64,000 nt of DNA from Candidatus Methanorbis basalitermitum. Its GTDB lineage: Archaea > Halobacteriota > Methanomicrobia > Methanomicrobiales > Methanocorpusculaceae. Below the pieces are notes generated by a model that did not search any database, was not told the DNA's origin, and was given only the letters and a program-made list of their open reading frames with translations. The DNA lies in NCBI GenBank assembly GCA_031287415.1, contig JAITSY010000008.1:1-64000 (forward strand). Direction: 5' to 3'. The translations under genes were made by a program, and so were the position numbers. Below are positions 39,689 through 51,188 of this stretch, one piece after another (position 1 is the first letter of the stretch; each line of letters opens with the position of its first letter).

Positions 39689-41430
39689 GCCCTCAGTGCT
39701 TTGAATTCGGCGTCCATTTCTGTGTAGATCTTGTCAAGGACTGGCTTGTAGTCCTTGGTGAACTTGATCTGCGGCATTTCGTTCTTTGCTTTGATGGAGA
39801 GAATCTGTACTGGCGGAACACCCACTGCCTGCGCGGCGTAGGCAAGGTCTGCGAAGCATTTGATCATCTTGAACAAGTCAAGCTGCTTGTCGAGACTGCA
39901 GTAGGTGTCGACTGGATCGAAACCGTTCTGCTGCAGGAAAAGTTCGCGGATCATCCGTGCGACTTCAATGGTGATTTGCTCGGTTTCCGGCAGTGCGTCG
40001 GATCCAACGAGCTGAACGATTTCCTGAAGTTCTGCCTCTTTTTGGAGGATTTCCATGAACCAGCCGCGGAGCTTGTTCCACTCGGGAGAGACTTTTTCAT
40101 CATAGTAGTCGTTGAGCTGAGCCATATACAGAGAATACGACTGCAGCCAGTTGATTGCCGGAAAATGGCGCCTACGGGAGAGATTTGCATCCAGTGCCCA
40201 GAAGACCTTGACGATACGCAGCGTGTTCTGCGTTACTGGCTCGGAAAAATCACCGCCTGCTGGGGATACAGCACCGATAACAGAGACGGATCCGCTGTTT
40301 CCAGCGAGCGACTGAACAAGTCCCGCACGCTCGTAAAACTCAGAAAGTCGGGAGGACAGATATGCCGGATACCCTTCTTCGCCAGGCATTTCTTCGAGAC
40401 GGGAACAGATTTCGCGCATTGCTTCTGCCCATCTTGAGGTGGAATCTGCCATGAGTGCAACGTCATAGCCCATATCGCGGAAGTACTCGGCAAGGGTAAT
40501 TCCGGTGTACACGGATGCTTCACGGGCTGCTACCGGCATGTTGGAAGTATTTGCGATGAGGATGGTCCTCTCCATCAGAGAATTTCCGGTCTTCGGGTCG
40601 GTGAGTTCGGGGAATTCGGTCAGCACTTCGGTCATTTCGTTGCCGCGTTCACCGCATCCGATGTAAACAACGATTTCCGCATCGGACCACTTTGCCAGCT
40701 GTTGCTGGGTAACGGTTTTTCCAGATCCGAACGGTCCCGGGATTGCGGCAGTCCCTCCTTTTGCAATCGGGAAAAGACCGTCAAGGATTCTCTGTCCGGT
40801 CAGGAGCGGAATGTTTGGGGTGTGCTTTTCGATGTACGGACGCGGGACACGAACTGGCCAGCGCTGCATCATCGGGAAGGATTCGCCGGAACCGAGTTCG
40901 ATGATGATGTCATCGACGGTGAAGCTACCGGATTTGATCTTTCTGACGATGCCGCCCGTTGCATTTGGCGGGATCATGATCTTGTGCACGATACTGCGGG
41001 TTTCCTGCACCTCACCAATGATCTGTCCTGGCCGGACGGCTGTGTTTACGGAGACAACCGGCTTGAACTCCCATTTCTTTTCGTGATCAAGTCCGGGGGC
41101 GGTGACACCGCGTGCAATGAAGTTGCCCATCTTTTCGATGAGAACTTCAAGCGGCCGCTGAATACCATCGTAGATACTGGTCAGCAGTCCTGGACCAAGC
41201 TCGACTGCGAGCGAGAGTCCTGTATTTATGACGGGTTCCCCCGGGCGGATGCCCGTGGTGGATTCATAGACTTGGATGATGATATCATCACCATCGATCT
41301 TAATGACCTCACCCATCAGCTCCTCGTTGCCGACCTTGACCACATCGTACATGTGGGCGTTAAGGCCGACTGCAGTGACCACAGGTCCTGCAATGCGTTT
41401 GAGTATTCCTGGTTTATTACTTACTTCCAC
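39685..41430 (-). CDS. atpA: A-type ATP synthase subunit A
   Basis: [40 protein letters not shown]. Confidence 0.96.
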   Translation of the reverse strand: MEVSNKPGILKRIAGPVVTAVGLNAHMYDVVKVGNEELMGEVIKIDGDDIIIQVYESTTGIRPGEPVINTGLSLAVELGPGLLTSIYDGIQRPLEVLIEKMGNFIARGVTAPGLDHEKKWEFKPVVSVNTAVRPGQIIGEVQETRSIVHKIMIPPNATGGIVRKIKSGSFTVDDIIIELGSGESFPMMQRWPVRVPRPYIEKHTPNIPLLTGQRILDGLFPIAKGGTAAIPGPFGSGKTVTQQQLAKWSDAEIVVYIGCGERGNEMTEVLTEFPELTDPKTGNSLMERTILIANTSNMPVAAREASVYTGITLAEYFRDMGYDVALMADSTSRWAEAMREICSRLEEMPGEEGYPAYLSSRLSEFYERAGLVQSLAGNSGSVSVIGAVSPAGGDFSEPVTQNTLRIVKVFWALDANLSRRRHFPAINWLQSYSLYMAQLNDYYDEKVSPEWNKLRGWFMEILQKEAELQEIVQLVGSDALPETEQITIEVARMIRELFLQQNGFDPVDTYCSLDKQLDLFKMIKCFADLAYAAQAVGVPPVQILSIKAKNEMPQIKFTKDYKPVLDKIYTEMDAEFKALRA

Positions 41431-41723
41431 AAATCAACACCCACCGAACGCTTAATACGCTCTCTCAGGGAGAGCCCTACCTCTTGTCCGCCAATGGTTA
41501 CGGTTGTCGGCTTGACGGAGTTTTCAATGGTTACCTGCAGACGACGCGGGATCTGCTCAAGGTCTGCGCTCTGAAGAACGAGAATGCCAACTTGAGGGTC
41601 GTTCAAGACACGGATGAGGGTCTCGATCAGTTTTTCTGGAGTTTCTGCGGAGTACGTTTTGCGCACGCCCGCAAGCTGGAAGCCGATGACGAACTCCTTA
41701 TTTCCAATAACTGCGATTTCCAT
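41421..41723 (-). CDS. atpF: A-type ATP synthase subunit F
   Basis: Small ORF between A and [17 protein letters not shown]. Confidence 0.92.
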   Translation of the reverse strand: MEIAVIGNKEFVIGFQLAGVRKTYSAETPEKLIETLIRVLNDPQVGILVLQSADLEQIPRRLQVTIENSVKPTTVTIGGQEVGLSLRERIKRSVGVDLWK

Positions 41724-42781
41724 TACATCACCAGATACTTTTCCAGGACAGCTGGTGCAAGGCCTGCTTCTTTACCGCGGGCGAGTGCACGGAGGTTGGC
41801 TACTTCGTACTTCTTTCTTTCGAGATACACGAGAAGCGGAGAGATTGAGAACGGATTGCGTTTTGAAACGTTATCCATCTGGTTGAGCTGCGCAGCAATC
41901 AGCATGCCCTCAATTGAGTATATCGGCTTCTTTTCTCTGACTGACTCAAGTGCATCGATGAGCACAGGTGACTTGATTTTCTTCTTCAGCGTATCGATAA
42001 CTTCGTCCAGGTTCGCGACCGAGCAAAGTCGCTCAAGTTCATCGGTGTGGTACGATCCGCCCTCTATCCAGATCTCCGAAGTGTTTGCATTGGGTTTGCC
42101 CTGCGCACGGATTCTGAAAAGGTTGATGCTGTTTTTGATGTCGATTTCAAACACGACGTACTTGAAGAACGGTAACCCACCTTTCATTCCACCGCGTGCT
42201 GCTTTGATCAACGTCGCGTAGTAGTACTTGTAGAGTTCGTTTTCGAGACTTCCAAAGGAGTGGGCCCCGATGGCTTCCGCGAGCCCTGCGGAAAGAACTG
42301 CTGCCAGCTGTTTCTGTGGCAGGGTCTCGATGATTCTTTCTGCCGAGGATTCGGCAAGCAGGTGATCCAGCGCAGGGGCGTTAAGCTCACCGGCCGGTAC
42401 AAGTACTGCCCGGATCTTTCCGTCGGAGATACCCTGGACTTTTCCCCGAAGAATAGTCAAGATGTTTTGAATATCCCATTTGTGCAGGTAATCACGGGTA
42501 AATCCTTTCATCTCGCCTGGAGCGAGAGCGATGACTCTCTGATACTCTTTTGCGAGATTCCAGGACATGGCGTTTTCGATGAGATCCACTCCGGAAAATG
42601 ATGCAGAGAGTTCATCGATTTCGCGTTTGTACTCCATTTCCTCGATCTGTCTGGTGAACTCGGGAAGGCCCATGTTCAGCATACGAAGATACTCTTCTCT
42701 TTGGATGAGCTTCGCTTTGCGTACCCGCATGCGGGTTGAGACATAGATGTACGGGGCCGGACCGCTCATTACCTCAGTCAT
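41723..42781 (-). CDS. atpC: A-type ATP synthase subunit C
   Basis: [16 protein letters not shown]; operon position. Confidence 0.92.
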   Translation of the reverse strand: MTEVMSGPAPYIYVSTRMRVRKAKLIQREEYLRMLNMGLPEFTRQIEEMEYKREIDELSASFSGVDLIENAMSWNLAKEYQRVIALAPGEMKGFTRDYLHKWDIQNILTILRGKVQGISDGKIRAVLVPAGELNAPALDHLLAESSAERIIETLPQKQLAAVLSAGLAEAIGAHSFGSLENELYKYYYATLIKAARGGMKGGLPFFKYVVFEIDIKNSINLFRIRAQGKPNANTSEIWIEGGSYHTDELERLCSVANLDEVIDTLKKKIKSPVLIDALESVREKKPIYSIEGMLIAAQLNQMDNVSKRNPFSISPLLVYLERKKYEVANLRALARGKEAGLAPAVLEKYLVM

Positions 42782-42828
42782 TGTTTGTTTACCTCAATTC
42801 ACAACTCTTCGAGTTGCTTTGGTCCTCT

Positions 42829-43416
42829 TTAGGGATTACCTCCAAACAGGATCTCCGATGTGTCCTTGAGGCTTGCTTCCCATATCTCACTCATGAAGGT
42901 CTGATAGGAGAAGTCAAGAGTGAACTGACCATCGGTACTCTGTACTACGACACCGCCGTCGATGTCGGTGATTCCTCCAAACGTAAATCCGGAAAGGGTC
43001 TTCAGTTCGGCCAGAACTGCTTTGACAGCTATTTCATCACGCTGGTTTGTGTATACGATGCCTTCTTTGATCTGTTTTGCAGCATCTTTTAGAAGGGAAC
43101 GTACTGCTTTTGTGTGCATATCGGCCGAAAGGTTTGCGATTTGGTTTGCAGCTTCGCAATAGACTTTGTCGAGCAGTTCCTTTTGTGCATTGAGCTGGTC
43201 GCGTTTGATGACCAGGTTTGCCGAGGCGACCTCACGGACCATGATACGGTCGGCTTGGAGGGCGGCGTCTGTCTCTGCGGCGAGACGAGTCTCTTCTGCA
43301 CGTTTGGTTGCATCGGCAACAATGGTCTTTGCAGTGGCATCAGCCTCGGATTTGATCCGGGCAGCCTCGCGGTCACCCTTTGCCTTGATTTCGTCAACTA
43401 CAACCTCGAGTCCCAT
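42829..43416 (-). CDS. atpE: A-type ATP synthase subunit E
   Basis: Coiled-coil N-terminus, GGVVVQSTDGQFTLDFSYQTF; ATG at 43416. Confidence 0.9.
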   Translation of the reverse strand: MGLEVVVDEIKAKGDREAARIKSEADATAKTIVADATKRAEETRLAAETDAALQADRIMVREVASANLVIKRDQLNAQKELLDKVYCEAANQIANLSADMHTKAVRSLLKDAAKQIKEGIVYTNQRDEIAVKAVLAELKTLSGFTFGGITDIDGGVVVQSTDGQFTLDFSYQTFMSEIWEASLKDTSEILFGGNP

Positions 43417-43435
43417 GATAGCACAAGCCTCCGCT

Positions 43436-43687
43436 TTACAGGAAGAGGAGGAGCAGTGCAATCACAAGACCGAAGATGACGATGGTTTCGGGAAGCACCG
43501 TGAAGAGAAGAGCGAGACCAAACATCTCACGATCTTCTGCGGTTGCCCCGACTGCGGCTGCTCCGATACCCATTTCACCAAGTCCGGTACCGACACCCGC
43601 GAGACCTACTGCGAGACCTGCACCGATTGCAGTGTATCCGAATGCCATTTCCTGTGCTACTTCAATTGTCAGTGTTTCAATTGCCAT
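43436..43687 (-). CDS. atpK: A-type ATP synthase subunit K (proteolipid)
   Basis: Two-TM hairpin with LPETIVIFGLVIA. Confidence 0.93.
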   Translation of the reverse strand: MAIETLTIEVAQEMAFGYTAIGAGLAVGLAGVGTGLGEMGIGAAAVGATAEDREMFGLALLFTVLPETIVIFGLVIALLLLFL

Positions 43688-43692
43688 AGTTT

Positions 43693-45696
43693 TTACTCCT
43701 CTGAAAATTTGCGTTTAAGTCCAAACGGATTGTACTTGATACCCCCACCAACGTAAAACTTGGTGAAGAACTCAACGTAGTGCAGACGGATGGAGTGAAG
43801 ACCTCCACCAAGAAGTCCGAGGCCTACGTTGAGGGCGTGACCGCATAAGAAAATGAGGCCACCAACAATTATCATTATTACACCGACTGCATCGAGGTTT
43901 GCAAGAGCCGGGTCGATGAACATCCCAAAGGAGAGGTAGTTGACGACCATTGCGATTGCAACAGACGACAGTCCGACTGCGGCGAGACGGCAGAAGGAGA
44001 GTACGTGCGAGATGATTGTCGGGATTTCCATTAAGTCGAGTACATTTTCCTGTGCGAGGAAGATGCATCCGAGTACGAGCAGAATGATGCCTCCAAGGGA
44101 AGTCCCCGGAAGACCAGGTGCAATTGGGAGTACAGTGGTGAAATCAGGCATCATGCCGGTGATTCCAAACATCTGTTCCACCGAGAAGAAGGAACAGACG
44201 AGGATTAAAAGACTCCAGAGGATGGCGATCCATCCTGCCTGTCCGAGGATTGCTTTGGTCCGGTGTTTACCTGCGCGATCCATTCTGTAGTGGTTGATAA
44301 TCCCAAAGATGCGGCCAATGGTGATGTAGGCGATCCCGATCCATATAGAGACGATCAGCAGGGGCATTGCCTCAGGGCCGCCTGCATGGGCTGCCGCGTC
44401 TGCTCCCATGGGTAAATGGCGCTGGAAGATCAGAGCATGCCACGGCAAGGAATATCCTAAACATTCGCTGTACAGGAGGCCAAAGAACATTGTTGTGATA
44501 CTTGAGCTGACGAGAATTTTGATGAGGTTTCTTCCACCGTCTCCTTTGAACATTGCCATTTTTCGAACGAACAGTGCAAGGATTAAGAAGATGATACCGT
44601 ATCCGACGTCGCCAACGATGAAACCGAAGAAGATCGGGAACATGATGGCGAGAATCAGTGTCGGGTCAATTTCATTGTATCGTGGGCGTGCATACACGTC
44701 CATGAAGAGTTCAGTTGGCTTTGCGAACGCTGGGTTGTTGTACTCCACCGGAATTGCTGCTGCGTTGGTTTCGTCGTCAACTGTGACGTATACGCAACCA
44801 CTGGTCGCCTGGTTTAAGCCTGCGGTGATCGGTTCGATGTGATCTGCGGGAACCCACCCGTCGATGACGAATGCCTCCTCGGTTGTTGCGAACCTTAACG
44901 GGGCTTCTGCGCGTTCCACATCACCGGACAGCACTTCGTCGCAGGCGGCAAGTAAGTCGGCGTATTTTGTTTTGAGTTCGGAAATTTTTGCGCCGGTTTC
45001 GGCGAAAACGGTTCTTGCCAGGATCTGTTCGGCGGTGTACTTGTCGATTGCTGCCTGCACGCTTCCGGTCTCGTTCGGGACGGTGACGGACTGAAAGTCC
45101 GCATCGGAAAGTATGTGTTCAACCTCTGTTGCATTCTGCGTTTCGACGAATATGACGAGGAAATTGCCGTCTTTGCGTACCGCATAGTATTTTTCATGCG
45201 GGACGTTGATTGGGACCTCGTTTGCGACATATCCTGCGATTGTAGTGATACTGTCGTAGCCGCTGTAGAGGTCCATTTCAAGCGGCACGAGTGCAAAGGG
45301 TTTGAGTTCAGTTATACGCTGTTCGCATTCCCGCAGGCGGGATTCTGCAGCCGATCGTTTTACCGTGAGGGCATTTACCTCCATTTCAATTGCGGGAAGT
45401 TCACGCTCAATTGCTTCTCGGATCGTTACTGCAGGACGCTTAGGAATGTCGAAGAGCGTTTCAGGGCTTGTCTGGAATACGTTTTCGATGGAACGTATTT
45501 TGAGAAGGTTGGTCGAGAGTTCGCCGACTCCTTCAAGCGGCGTTCCTAAGCGAACTCCTTCGTAACCTTCTTTTCCCTGATCTACAAAATCGGTTATGTG
45601 AAAGACTTGATGACGGTATAGTTCAGTTACAACTGACGCCATCTGCTCTTTTGGCGCTGCAATGAGCAGATGTGTCATCGGTTTAGGCTGAAACAT
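43693..45696 (-). CDS. atpI: A-type ATP synthase subunit I (a subunit)
   Basis: Large multi-TM protein; MFPIFFGFIVGDVGYG; LSFCRLAAVGLSS. Confidence 0.93.
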   Translation of the reverse strand: MFQPKPMTHLLIAAPKEQMASVVTELYRHQVFHITDFVDQGKEGYEGVRLGTPLEGVGELSTNLLKIRSIENVFQTSPETLFDIPKRPAVTIREAIERELPAIEMEVNALTVKRSAAESRLRECEQRITELKPFALVPLEMDLYSGYDSITTIAGYVANEVPINVPHEKYYAVRKDGNFLVIFVETQNATEVEHILSDADFQSVTVPNETGSVQAAIDKYTAEQILARTVFAETGAKISELKTKYADLLAACDEVLSGDVERAEAPLRFATTEEAFVIDGWVPADHIEPITAGLNQATSGCVYVTVDDETNAAAIPVEYNNPAFAKPTELFMDVYARPRYNEIDPTLILAIMFPIFFGFIVGDVGYGIIFLILALFVRKMAMFKGDGGRNLIKILVSSSITTMFFGLLYSECLGYSLPWHALIFQRHLPMGADAAAHAGGPEAMPLLIVSIWIGIAYITIGRIFGIINHYRMDRAGKHRTKAILGQAGWIAILWSLLILVCSFFSVEQMFGITGMMPDFTTVLPIAPGLPGTSLGGIILLVLGCIFLAQENVLDLMEIPTIISHVLSFCRLAAVGLSSVAIAMVVNYLSFGMFIDPALANLDAVGVIMIIVGGLIFLCGHALNVGLGLLGGGLHSIRLHYVEFFTKFYVGGGIKYNPFGLKRKFSEE

Positions 45697-45737
45697 GCAG
45701 ATACCCCAGCGACTCCATCACGTGATGTCTCATGAGG

Positions 45738-46064
45738 CTATGCTGCATGAACTTTCTCCTTAAACCGTTCTACGAACAGCGAGACTGCCTGCGGGAGTTT
45801 TTTGCTTCCCGCAGCAATGGTGGCATTGGCATCAGTTTTGCCTTGTATCACGATTGCGGCATGTTTTGCTGTTGCAACATTTCGTGCATCTGAAAGACGC
45901 TGCTTTTTGTAACCCTCGGCGACATTCGTTGCTTTTGTAATCAGATTGTCAGCTTCGAGCCGGGCGTTTGCAAGGATCTGCTCGCGCTCAGCTTCCGCTG
46001 CAGTGATCGTAGATTTACATTGGGCTTCGGTTTCTTTGATGTTTTTTAAAACCTCAGTTTTCAT
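45738..46064 (-). CDS. atpH: A-type ATP synthase subunit H
   Basis: Coiled-coil ORF directly upstream of subunit I. Confidence 0.85.
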   Translation of the reverse strand: MKTEVLKNIKETEAQCKSTITAAEAEREQILANARLEADNLITKATNVAEGYKKQRLSDARNVATAKHAAIVIQGKTDANATIAAGSKKLPQAVSLFVERFKEKVHAA

Positions 46065-46227
46065 CCAACCCTCCTCTCACGGCAATATACTATTAGGTGA
46101 GTATGAATGTTTATACTTACGTTTTTTAGTTTCGATAGGGGATGGGAAGTTAGGATGGATACAGTTCTGTTCCGCATGGAGTGAGGGGGTAAAAGAGGAG
46201 GACGCAAGGAGTTGCGTTGCCGGATAA

Positions 46228-46297
46228 AGTTGCATGGCAGCGGAATCTGCCTCCCTGCAACACACGGCACACCTCTTTCAGAGGGGCGGTGCCAGCT
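46228..46297 (+). repeat. Palindromic repeat family 1 copy
   Basis: AGTTGCATGGCAGCGGAATCTGCCTCCCTGCAACACACGGCACACCTCTTTCAGAGG. Confidence 0.85.
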
Positions 46298-46444
46298 CGT
46301 CCAGGTGCACAGTGGTCTTATAAACAGGCCACGGGCTGCATCGGCATACCACAGCAGATTGTACCCTCGTTCCCGCCGACCCGGATACATCCTGCTGTTG
46401 CTCTTGACCCAAACACCCGAAACCCATGTATTTTTCCCAAATGA

Positions 46445-47344
46445 TTATTGTAAATGAGCGAGAGCTTCGGCCACGCTCTTGTTCTCCACCGTGATTGCAT
46501 AGATCGCGTTGCAGAACTGTACCGCCTCGTCAAGCGGCTTCTGGTGAATGTTTCTTCCCGTTGCGTTGCCGGATGCTCCGCCGATGTGAATCTGATCGTA
46601 CAGCTCAGCTAAGAACTTCTCCTCAGATACTGCCGTGCCGCCTGCACAGACCAGTTTCGTTCGGCCTGCTGCTTTCACCGCCTCCTTCAGAAGCTCTGCT
46701 GATGCCGCTCCTTCCTTTTCAGGAGCACTCACTTTGACAAAATCGCTGCCAAGGCATGCCGCAACACCGGCAGCTCCGGCGATCAAATGCGGGTCTTTCT
46801 CATCATTCACGGCCTTTCCCCTTGGATAAATCCAGAGCATGGTAACCATGCCGTACTGATGAGCAGTGTTGATCAACTGGGCCGCCTCGGCAAGCATATC
46901 CGCCTCCTCCTCACTGCCGAGATAGATCGTGTAACCGATGCCGGTAATCTGAATACCGCGGTCGGCGATCTCGGCAATCTGATCTACCGTCCACAGTTGC
47001 GGGCTGACCGGATCCTTCTGGGACACCTCGACAAGGTGTGTCTTCGAGTTCATCTTGACGAGGTAGGGAATTTCCGGATAGTCCATCGCGTAGCGGGTGA
47101 TAAGACCCAGCTGTGCGGCAAGCACGCCGATTTTTGCCCTGGATGCAATTTTGAACAGATGCTCCGGATCAGCGTCATCTTCGGGGATGCCTGTGCCGCA
47201 GAAGTCGTCGTTTAAATGCTCAATTTTCTGATCTCCTGCAAACAGCATCAGTCTGCCTGAATTTGCTGTGATTAGGGTGTAATTCTCAATATACCGCTCC
47301 CGCATGCACTCAGGAACATCAAGCGGTACCTTCACATCGATCAT
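46445..47344 (-). CDS. Class I aldolase, DhnA/DeoC-LacD family (probable fructose-bisphosphate aldolase)
   Basis: AGDQKIEHLNDDF; TMLWIYPRG; FVKVSAPEK; VCAGGTAVSEEKFL. Confidence 0.8.
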   Translation of the reverse strand: MIDVKVPLDVPECMRERYIENYTLITANSGRLMLFAGDQKIEHLNDDFCGTGIPEDDADPEHLFKIASRAKIGVLAAQLGLITRYAMDYPEIPYLVKMNSKTHLVEVSQKDPVSPQLWTVDQIAEIADRGIQITGIGYTIYLGSEEEADMLAEAAQLINTAHQYGMVTMLWIYPRGKAVNDEKDPHLIAGAAGVAACLGSDFVKVSAPEKEGAASAELLKEAVKAAGRTKLVCAGGTAVSEEKFLAELYDQIHIGGASGNATGRNIHQKPLDEAVQFCNAIYAITVENKSVAEALAHLQ

Positions 47345-47422
47345 GGTATACTTAATTATCTTCTGGGATTGTTAATGTTGCGAGGTTTATGGCCTTGTGC
47401 CTCACTTGCATAGAATAGCACG

Positions 47423-47486
47423 GTTGCATGGCAGTGGAATCCGCTGTCCTGCCCCGCAGGCACACCTCTATCAGAGGCGTGCAGCA
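47423..47486 (+). repeat. Palindromic repeat family 1 copy
   Basis: GTTGCATGGCAGTGGAATCCGCTGTCCTGCCCCGCAGGCACACCTCTATCAGAGGCGTGCAGCA. Confidence 0.85.
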
Positions 47487-47610
47487 AAGCCATGATCATT
47501 TACTGCTTTTGCCGTTTTAATACCCAAACAGAGTTTTCACCCTTTTTTCAACTCGTCCTCCAATTCTCGATCCTGCAGCTCAAGCTTCCTTGTCATATCA
47601 TTCAAGAAAT

Positions 47611-47680
47611 GGACTTATCGGTTCTAGTGATTATATATTTCTGTTTCGTCGTTCTCTATTGATATAGATAGTTATGGTAT
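47611..47680 (-). repeat. Oriented repeat family 2, copy C (truncated)
   Basis: rc: ATAACTATCTATATCAATAGAGAACGACGAAACAGAAATATATAATCACTAGAACCGATAAGTCC. Confidence 0.75.
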
Positions 47681-47729
47681 CATTCCGATTCTATTTGTTA
47701 ATACACACTGTTTTAATAGCATATTGAAC

Positions 47730-48645
47730 ACGTTATCATTTTCCCTATTGTTCGGCTGGAACAAATATTCATTGATGTAGTTTTGTAGGTATATTTATGG
47801 ATACATGATGATACCTGCTATATAAGCCTTTTTTTACTAAAGCTCAGAATGATTCTATACCATTTGTATGCTTGCCTTTATGATCGCTGTATTGACCTAT
47901 AGAGTGATTTACCGTTAACATATCCAAACTCACTTTTATGATTATCAAGAATCCTATATCCGGTGAACTCGTCAGAGATAACCGTAGTCTTTGCTTTGCA
48001 CGCCTGCTGACTTATCCCAATCAGTTGTCGACCAGTCATTGTTTTATTCTGACCGTCTTTCTTAGCTACCACGGCTCTAACCTTGCCGCTCGATCTCTCT
48101 TTGAAACCTACTACTGGAGTCTTTGCTGTATTTCCTGCCGCGTTTTCTTTTCTTGTCCTTATCCGTTGGGGTTTTTCCACCAACAGACGTTCTATCGACA
48201 TCTACAATAGCTCAAAATAACTCTTTTTCATCCTCATTTTCCCATAGCTGTTCTAATCAAGTTTCAACATACGACACGACGTTTCATAAGATTCTCCGAT
48301 CTGTCTCTGTAATTGCTTGGCAGATCTACCTTTTTTGTCTGTGATCATCTGATTCATAGCATAGAACCACTTGCGAAGTTCAACACGGGTACATTCAAAA
48401 ATTATGCCCGTAAGGACAGAAAAAGAGTTGTGGCACTGTGCACATTCAAACACTTTGAAGTTCTTATTTTGCCAACAATATACATTAGTAGTTATCCCAT
48501 AATGCGGGCATGCTACGCCATTTGGATACTTCACTATGATGAAGTACTGGAATAGGAATAGCGTCTTCATCGGTAGGGAACATCCCCTCAAATTCATAGT
48601 ATAATCTCTTACATTACTATTTAAGGTGCCGAAAGAGATTAGCAT
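47730..48645 (-). mobile_element. IS1595-type transposase remnant (frameshifted)
   Basis: CPHYGITTNVYCWQNKNFKVFECAQCHNSFSVLTGIIFECTRVELRKWFYAMNQM; separate-frame TPVVGFKERSSGKVRAVVAK...VISDEFTGYRILDNHK. Confidence 0.8.
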
Positions 48646-48703
48646 TTGTATTTATTCGGATAATCCCGATTTCGAAAAAGAATATCATTTCAATCAAATA
48701 GAA

Positions 48704-50002
48704 TCATGTGGTTGCCCGTCTGATCAGATCAAAGGCAACCTCCTCAGACTTTGCAAGGATCTCTTCAGCATCTGGAATGATGCCTTTGTGCATGAGAACA
48801 ACCCCGTCGCAGATGGTGGTCTCCACTGCAAGGCCGCCTGTTGCATACACCGCATTGGAGACAGAGTTGATGTCCGGGACGTTCGCTGGGTTTTTTCCGA
48901 CCAGGATGATGTCAGCGAAGAAACCAGGTGCAATCACTCCTGCATCGAGGCCAAGGGCCTTGGCACCGTTGCGGGATGCGGCAGCAAGAACCTCGCCTGC
49001 AGGCATGATAGTTGGGTTGTTCCAGATGAACTTCTGCAAAATTGCTGCGGTCTTCATCTCAGCGAACATGTCGAGGTCATTGTTGGAGGAGGCACCGTCG
49101 GTACCGAGGGCAACGCTGACACCTGCCGCTTTCAGCTTCGGATACGGGAATGCTCTGCCGACGGCAAGTTTCATGTTGCTGACCGGGCTATGGATAGCGG
49201 TGACGCCGCGTGTGGCGAAGAGACTGATGTCGTCATCGTCCAGCCAGCAGCAGTGGGCGGCGATGCAGCGACTCGATAGAATGCCGCAATGGTCAAGCCA
49301 GGGGACGACCCGCATGCCGTGGGTTTTGATGCAGTCTGGATTTTCGTCGGTTTCATCGACATGGATATGCAACGGGATGTTTTCCTGTTCGGAGAACGCG
49401 GCGCACCACCGGAGGCCCTCTTCGGAAACGGTGTAGACGGCGTGAGGGGAGACACCTGCCATGATACGGGGGTTTTGCCGTGCTTTGATCGCGGCGACGG
49501 TTTTTTCCGTGACGGTACATTCGGACTCGAACTTGGCGTGGTCGCCGTTATCGATCATGCAGTGGGAGAGGCAGGCCCGTATGCCGGCCTCATCAACGGC
49601 ATTGGCAATGCTATTCATCATGAAGTACATGTCGTTGAATGCTGTGGTACCGGTGCGGATCATTTCGAGGCAGGCGAGTTTTGCTCCCCAGTAGATGTCG
49701 CTTTCGGTGAGGCGGGCTTCGATCGGCCAAATTTTGGTGGAGAGCCACTCAAAGAGTGGCATATCGTCAGAGTAGCCGCGAAGGAGACTCATGGGGGAGT
49801 GGGTGTGCATGTTGACCATGCCCGGGAGGGCTACGGCGCCTTCGCCGTCGATGATGAACCTGGCGTCGTGGTCTTTGACTGCTTTGCCAACTGCACCAAT
49901 GATACCGTTGCCGTCAAGGTAGATCTCGGTGGGTTTGTCGTTGAGGCGGACGTTTTTGATGAGGATCGGTACTTTTTTTCCGAAGATGTCTGTTTCTGTC
50001 AC
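48704..50002 (-). CDS. Amidohydrolase, MTA/SAH/5'-deoxyadenosine deaminase family
   Basis: PGMVNMHTHSPMSLLRGYSDDMPL; SPHAVYTVSEE; GTDGASSNNDLDMF. Confidence 0.9.
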   Translation of the reverse strand: MTETDIFGKKVPILIKNVRLNDKPTEIYLDGNGIIGAVGKAVKDHDARFIIDGEGAVALPGMVNMHTHSPMSLLRGYSDDMPLFEWLSTKIWPIEARLTESDIYWGAKLACLEMIRTGTTAFNDMYFMMNSIANAVDEAGIRACLSHCMIDNGDHAKFESECTVTEKTVAAIKARQNPRIMAGVSPHAVYTVSEEGLRWCAAFSEQENIPLHIHVDETDENPDCIKTHGMRVVPWLDHCGILSSRCIAAHCCWLDDDDISLFATRGVTAIHSPVSNMKLAVGRAFPYPKLKAAGVSVALGTDGASSNNDLDMFAEMKTAAILQKFIWNNPTIMPAGEVLAAASRNGAKALGLDAGVIAPGFFADIILVGKNPANVPDINSVSNAVYATGGLAVETTICDGVVLMHKGIIPDAEEILAKSEEVAFDLIRRATT

Positions 50003-50670
50003 GCGAGTCTCTCCACGATTTGGGTTATGATGTTATTGATGCGGTCGCCGTTCTGTTTTACGGCGGCGACGATTTCACTGTAGTTGGGAACATCAGCTCC
50101 GCCAATGCCGTTTGCGTAGTTGTCAACAGTGCAGAGGGCAGCAACCGGGATGCCGAATTCATTGGCAAGCGTGAGTTCGCTGGCAATAGTCATGCCGACG
50201 ATGTCAGTATGCGAAGCAAAGCAAGCGATCTCAGCGCGGGTTTCGAATCTTGGTCCGCGGGATTGGAAGTAGGTGCCAGAAAGGGCGTCTGGGACGATTT
50301 TTTGCAGTTCCTGCCGGAGTGCCTCGTCAACGACCGGTGGGATGTGCCGAATGTCGTTTTCGTGCAGGGTGGGGATGTCCCAGGGACAGAAATAGTCGTC
50401 GGGGATGATGAGGGAGCCTGGGCGGATGGCTTGCTTCATGCTGCCAGTGGAGCCGATGAGGATGAGCCGGTCAACACCGAGGATCTTGCAGGCGGCGAGA
50501 TTTGCTTTGTGGTTGATGCTGTGCGGTGGCGTGTTGTGCTGGTGCCGAAGGATGAGGGTGAAGAGTCCAGTGCAAATTTTTGCTCTGCCAAATGGGGTGG
50601 CGGTGGTTTTCTTTTCGAGCGGAGAGAATTTTACTGCAAGGAGTGCGGTGCCACCAATGATGCCTAGCAT
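49999..50670 (-). CDS. Purine nucleoside phosphorylase / MTA phosphorylase family
   Basis: MLGIIGGTALL; RHQHNTPPHSINHKANL; GMTIASELTLANEFGIPVAALCTVDNYANG. Confidence 0.88.
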   Translation of the reverse strand: MLGIIGGTALLAVKFSPLEKKTTATPFGRAKICTGLFTLILRHQHNTPPHSINHKANLAACKILGVDRLILIGSTGSMKQAIRPGSLIIPDDYFCPWDIPTLHENDIRHIPPVVDEALRQELQKIVPDALSGTYFQSRGPRFETRAEIACFASHTDIVGMTIASELTLANEFGIPVAALCTVDNYANGIGGADVPNYSEIVAAVKQNGDRINNIITQIVERLA

Positions 50671-50792
50671 TCTGATGTAATATTTTACAGGCAAGAATTA
50701 TAAAGCGGCTGGTCTGCGTTTTCGGAGGTGAATCAATATCTATTTATTTGTGCTGTGCAAATTTATTAAAGCACAATAGTGTGGGTCTCCTT

Positions 50793-50864
<72 letters not shown>

Positions 50865-51005
50865 TTTTTGGGTTTTTCTGAGATTATCGTGGAACAGTGT
50901 CGTCTAAGACTCAGGGACACGTCAATGTCACATGCTTCATATATTTCATATTGAGGAATAGAACAATGCTTCAAAAAAAGTGATTTATCACAAAAACTAA
51001 AGAAA

Positions 51006-51120
51006 TTATCCGTTTAAATGAGAACCTTTATTCAAATCTGAAATATAACACTCTATATCAAGAGAGATCAATAAGGACTAATGAAACAATTATATATTAT
51101 AACTAAAACCTAATAAGTCA
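51006..51120 (+). repeat. Oriented repeat family 2, copy F (diverged)
   Basis: TTATCCGTTTAAATGAGAACCTTTATTCAAATCTGAAATATAACACTCTATATCAAGAGAG...TTATATATTATAACTAAAACCTAATAAGTCA. Confidence 0.7.
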
Positions 51121-51188
51121 AGATGCTAACAAAACAGCATGATCGATACCGTTTGGCTTTGTATCAGCAAACGTGGGATGGTATTGGC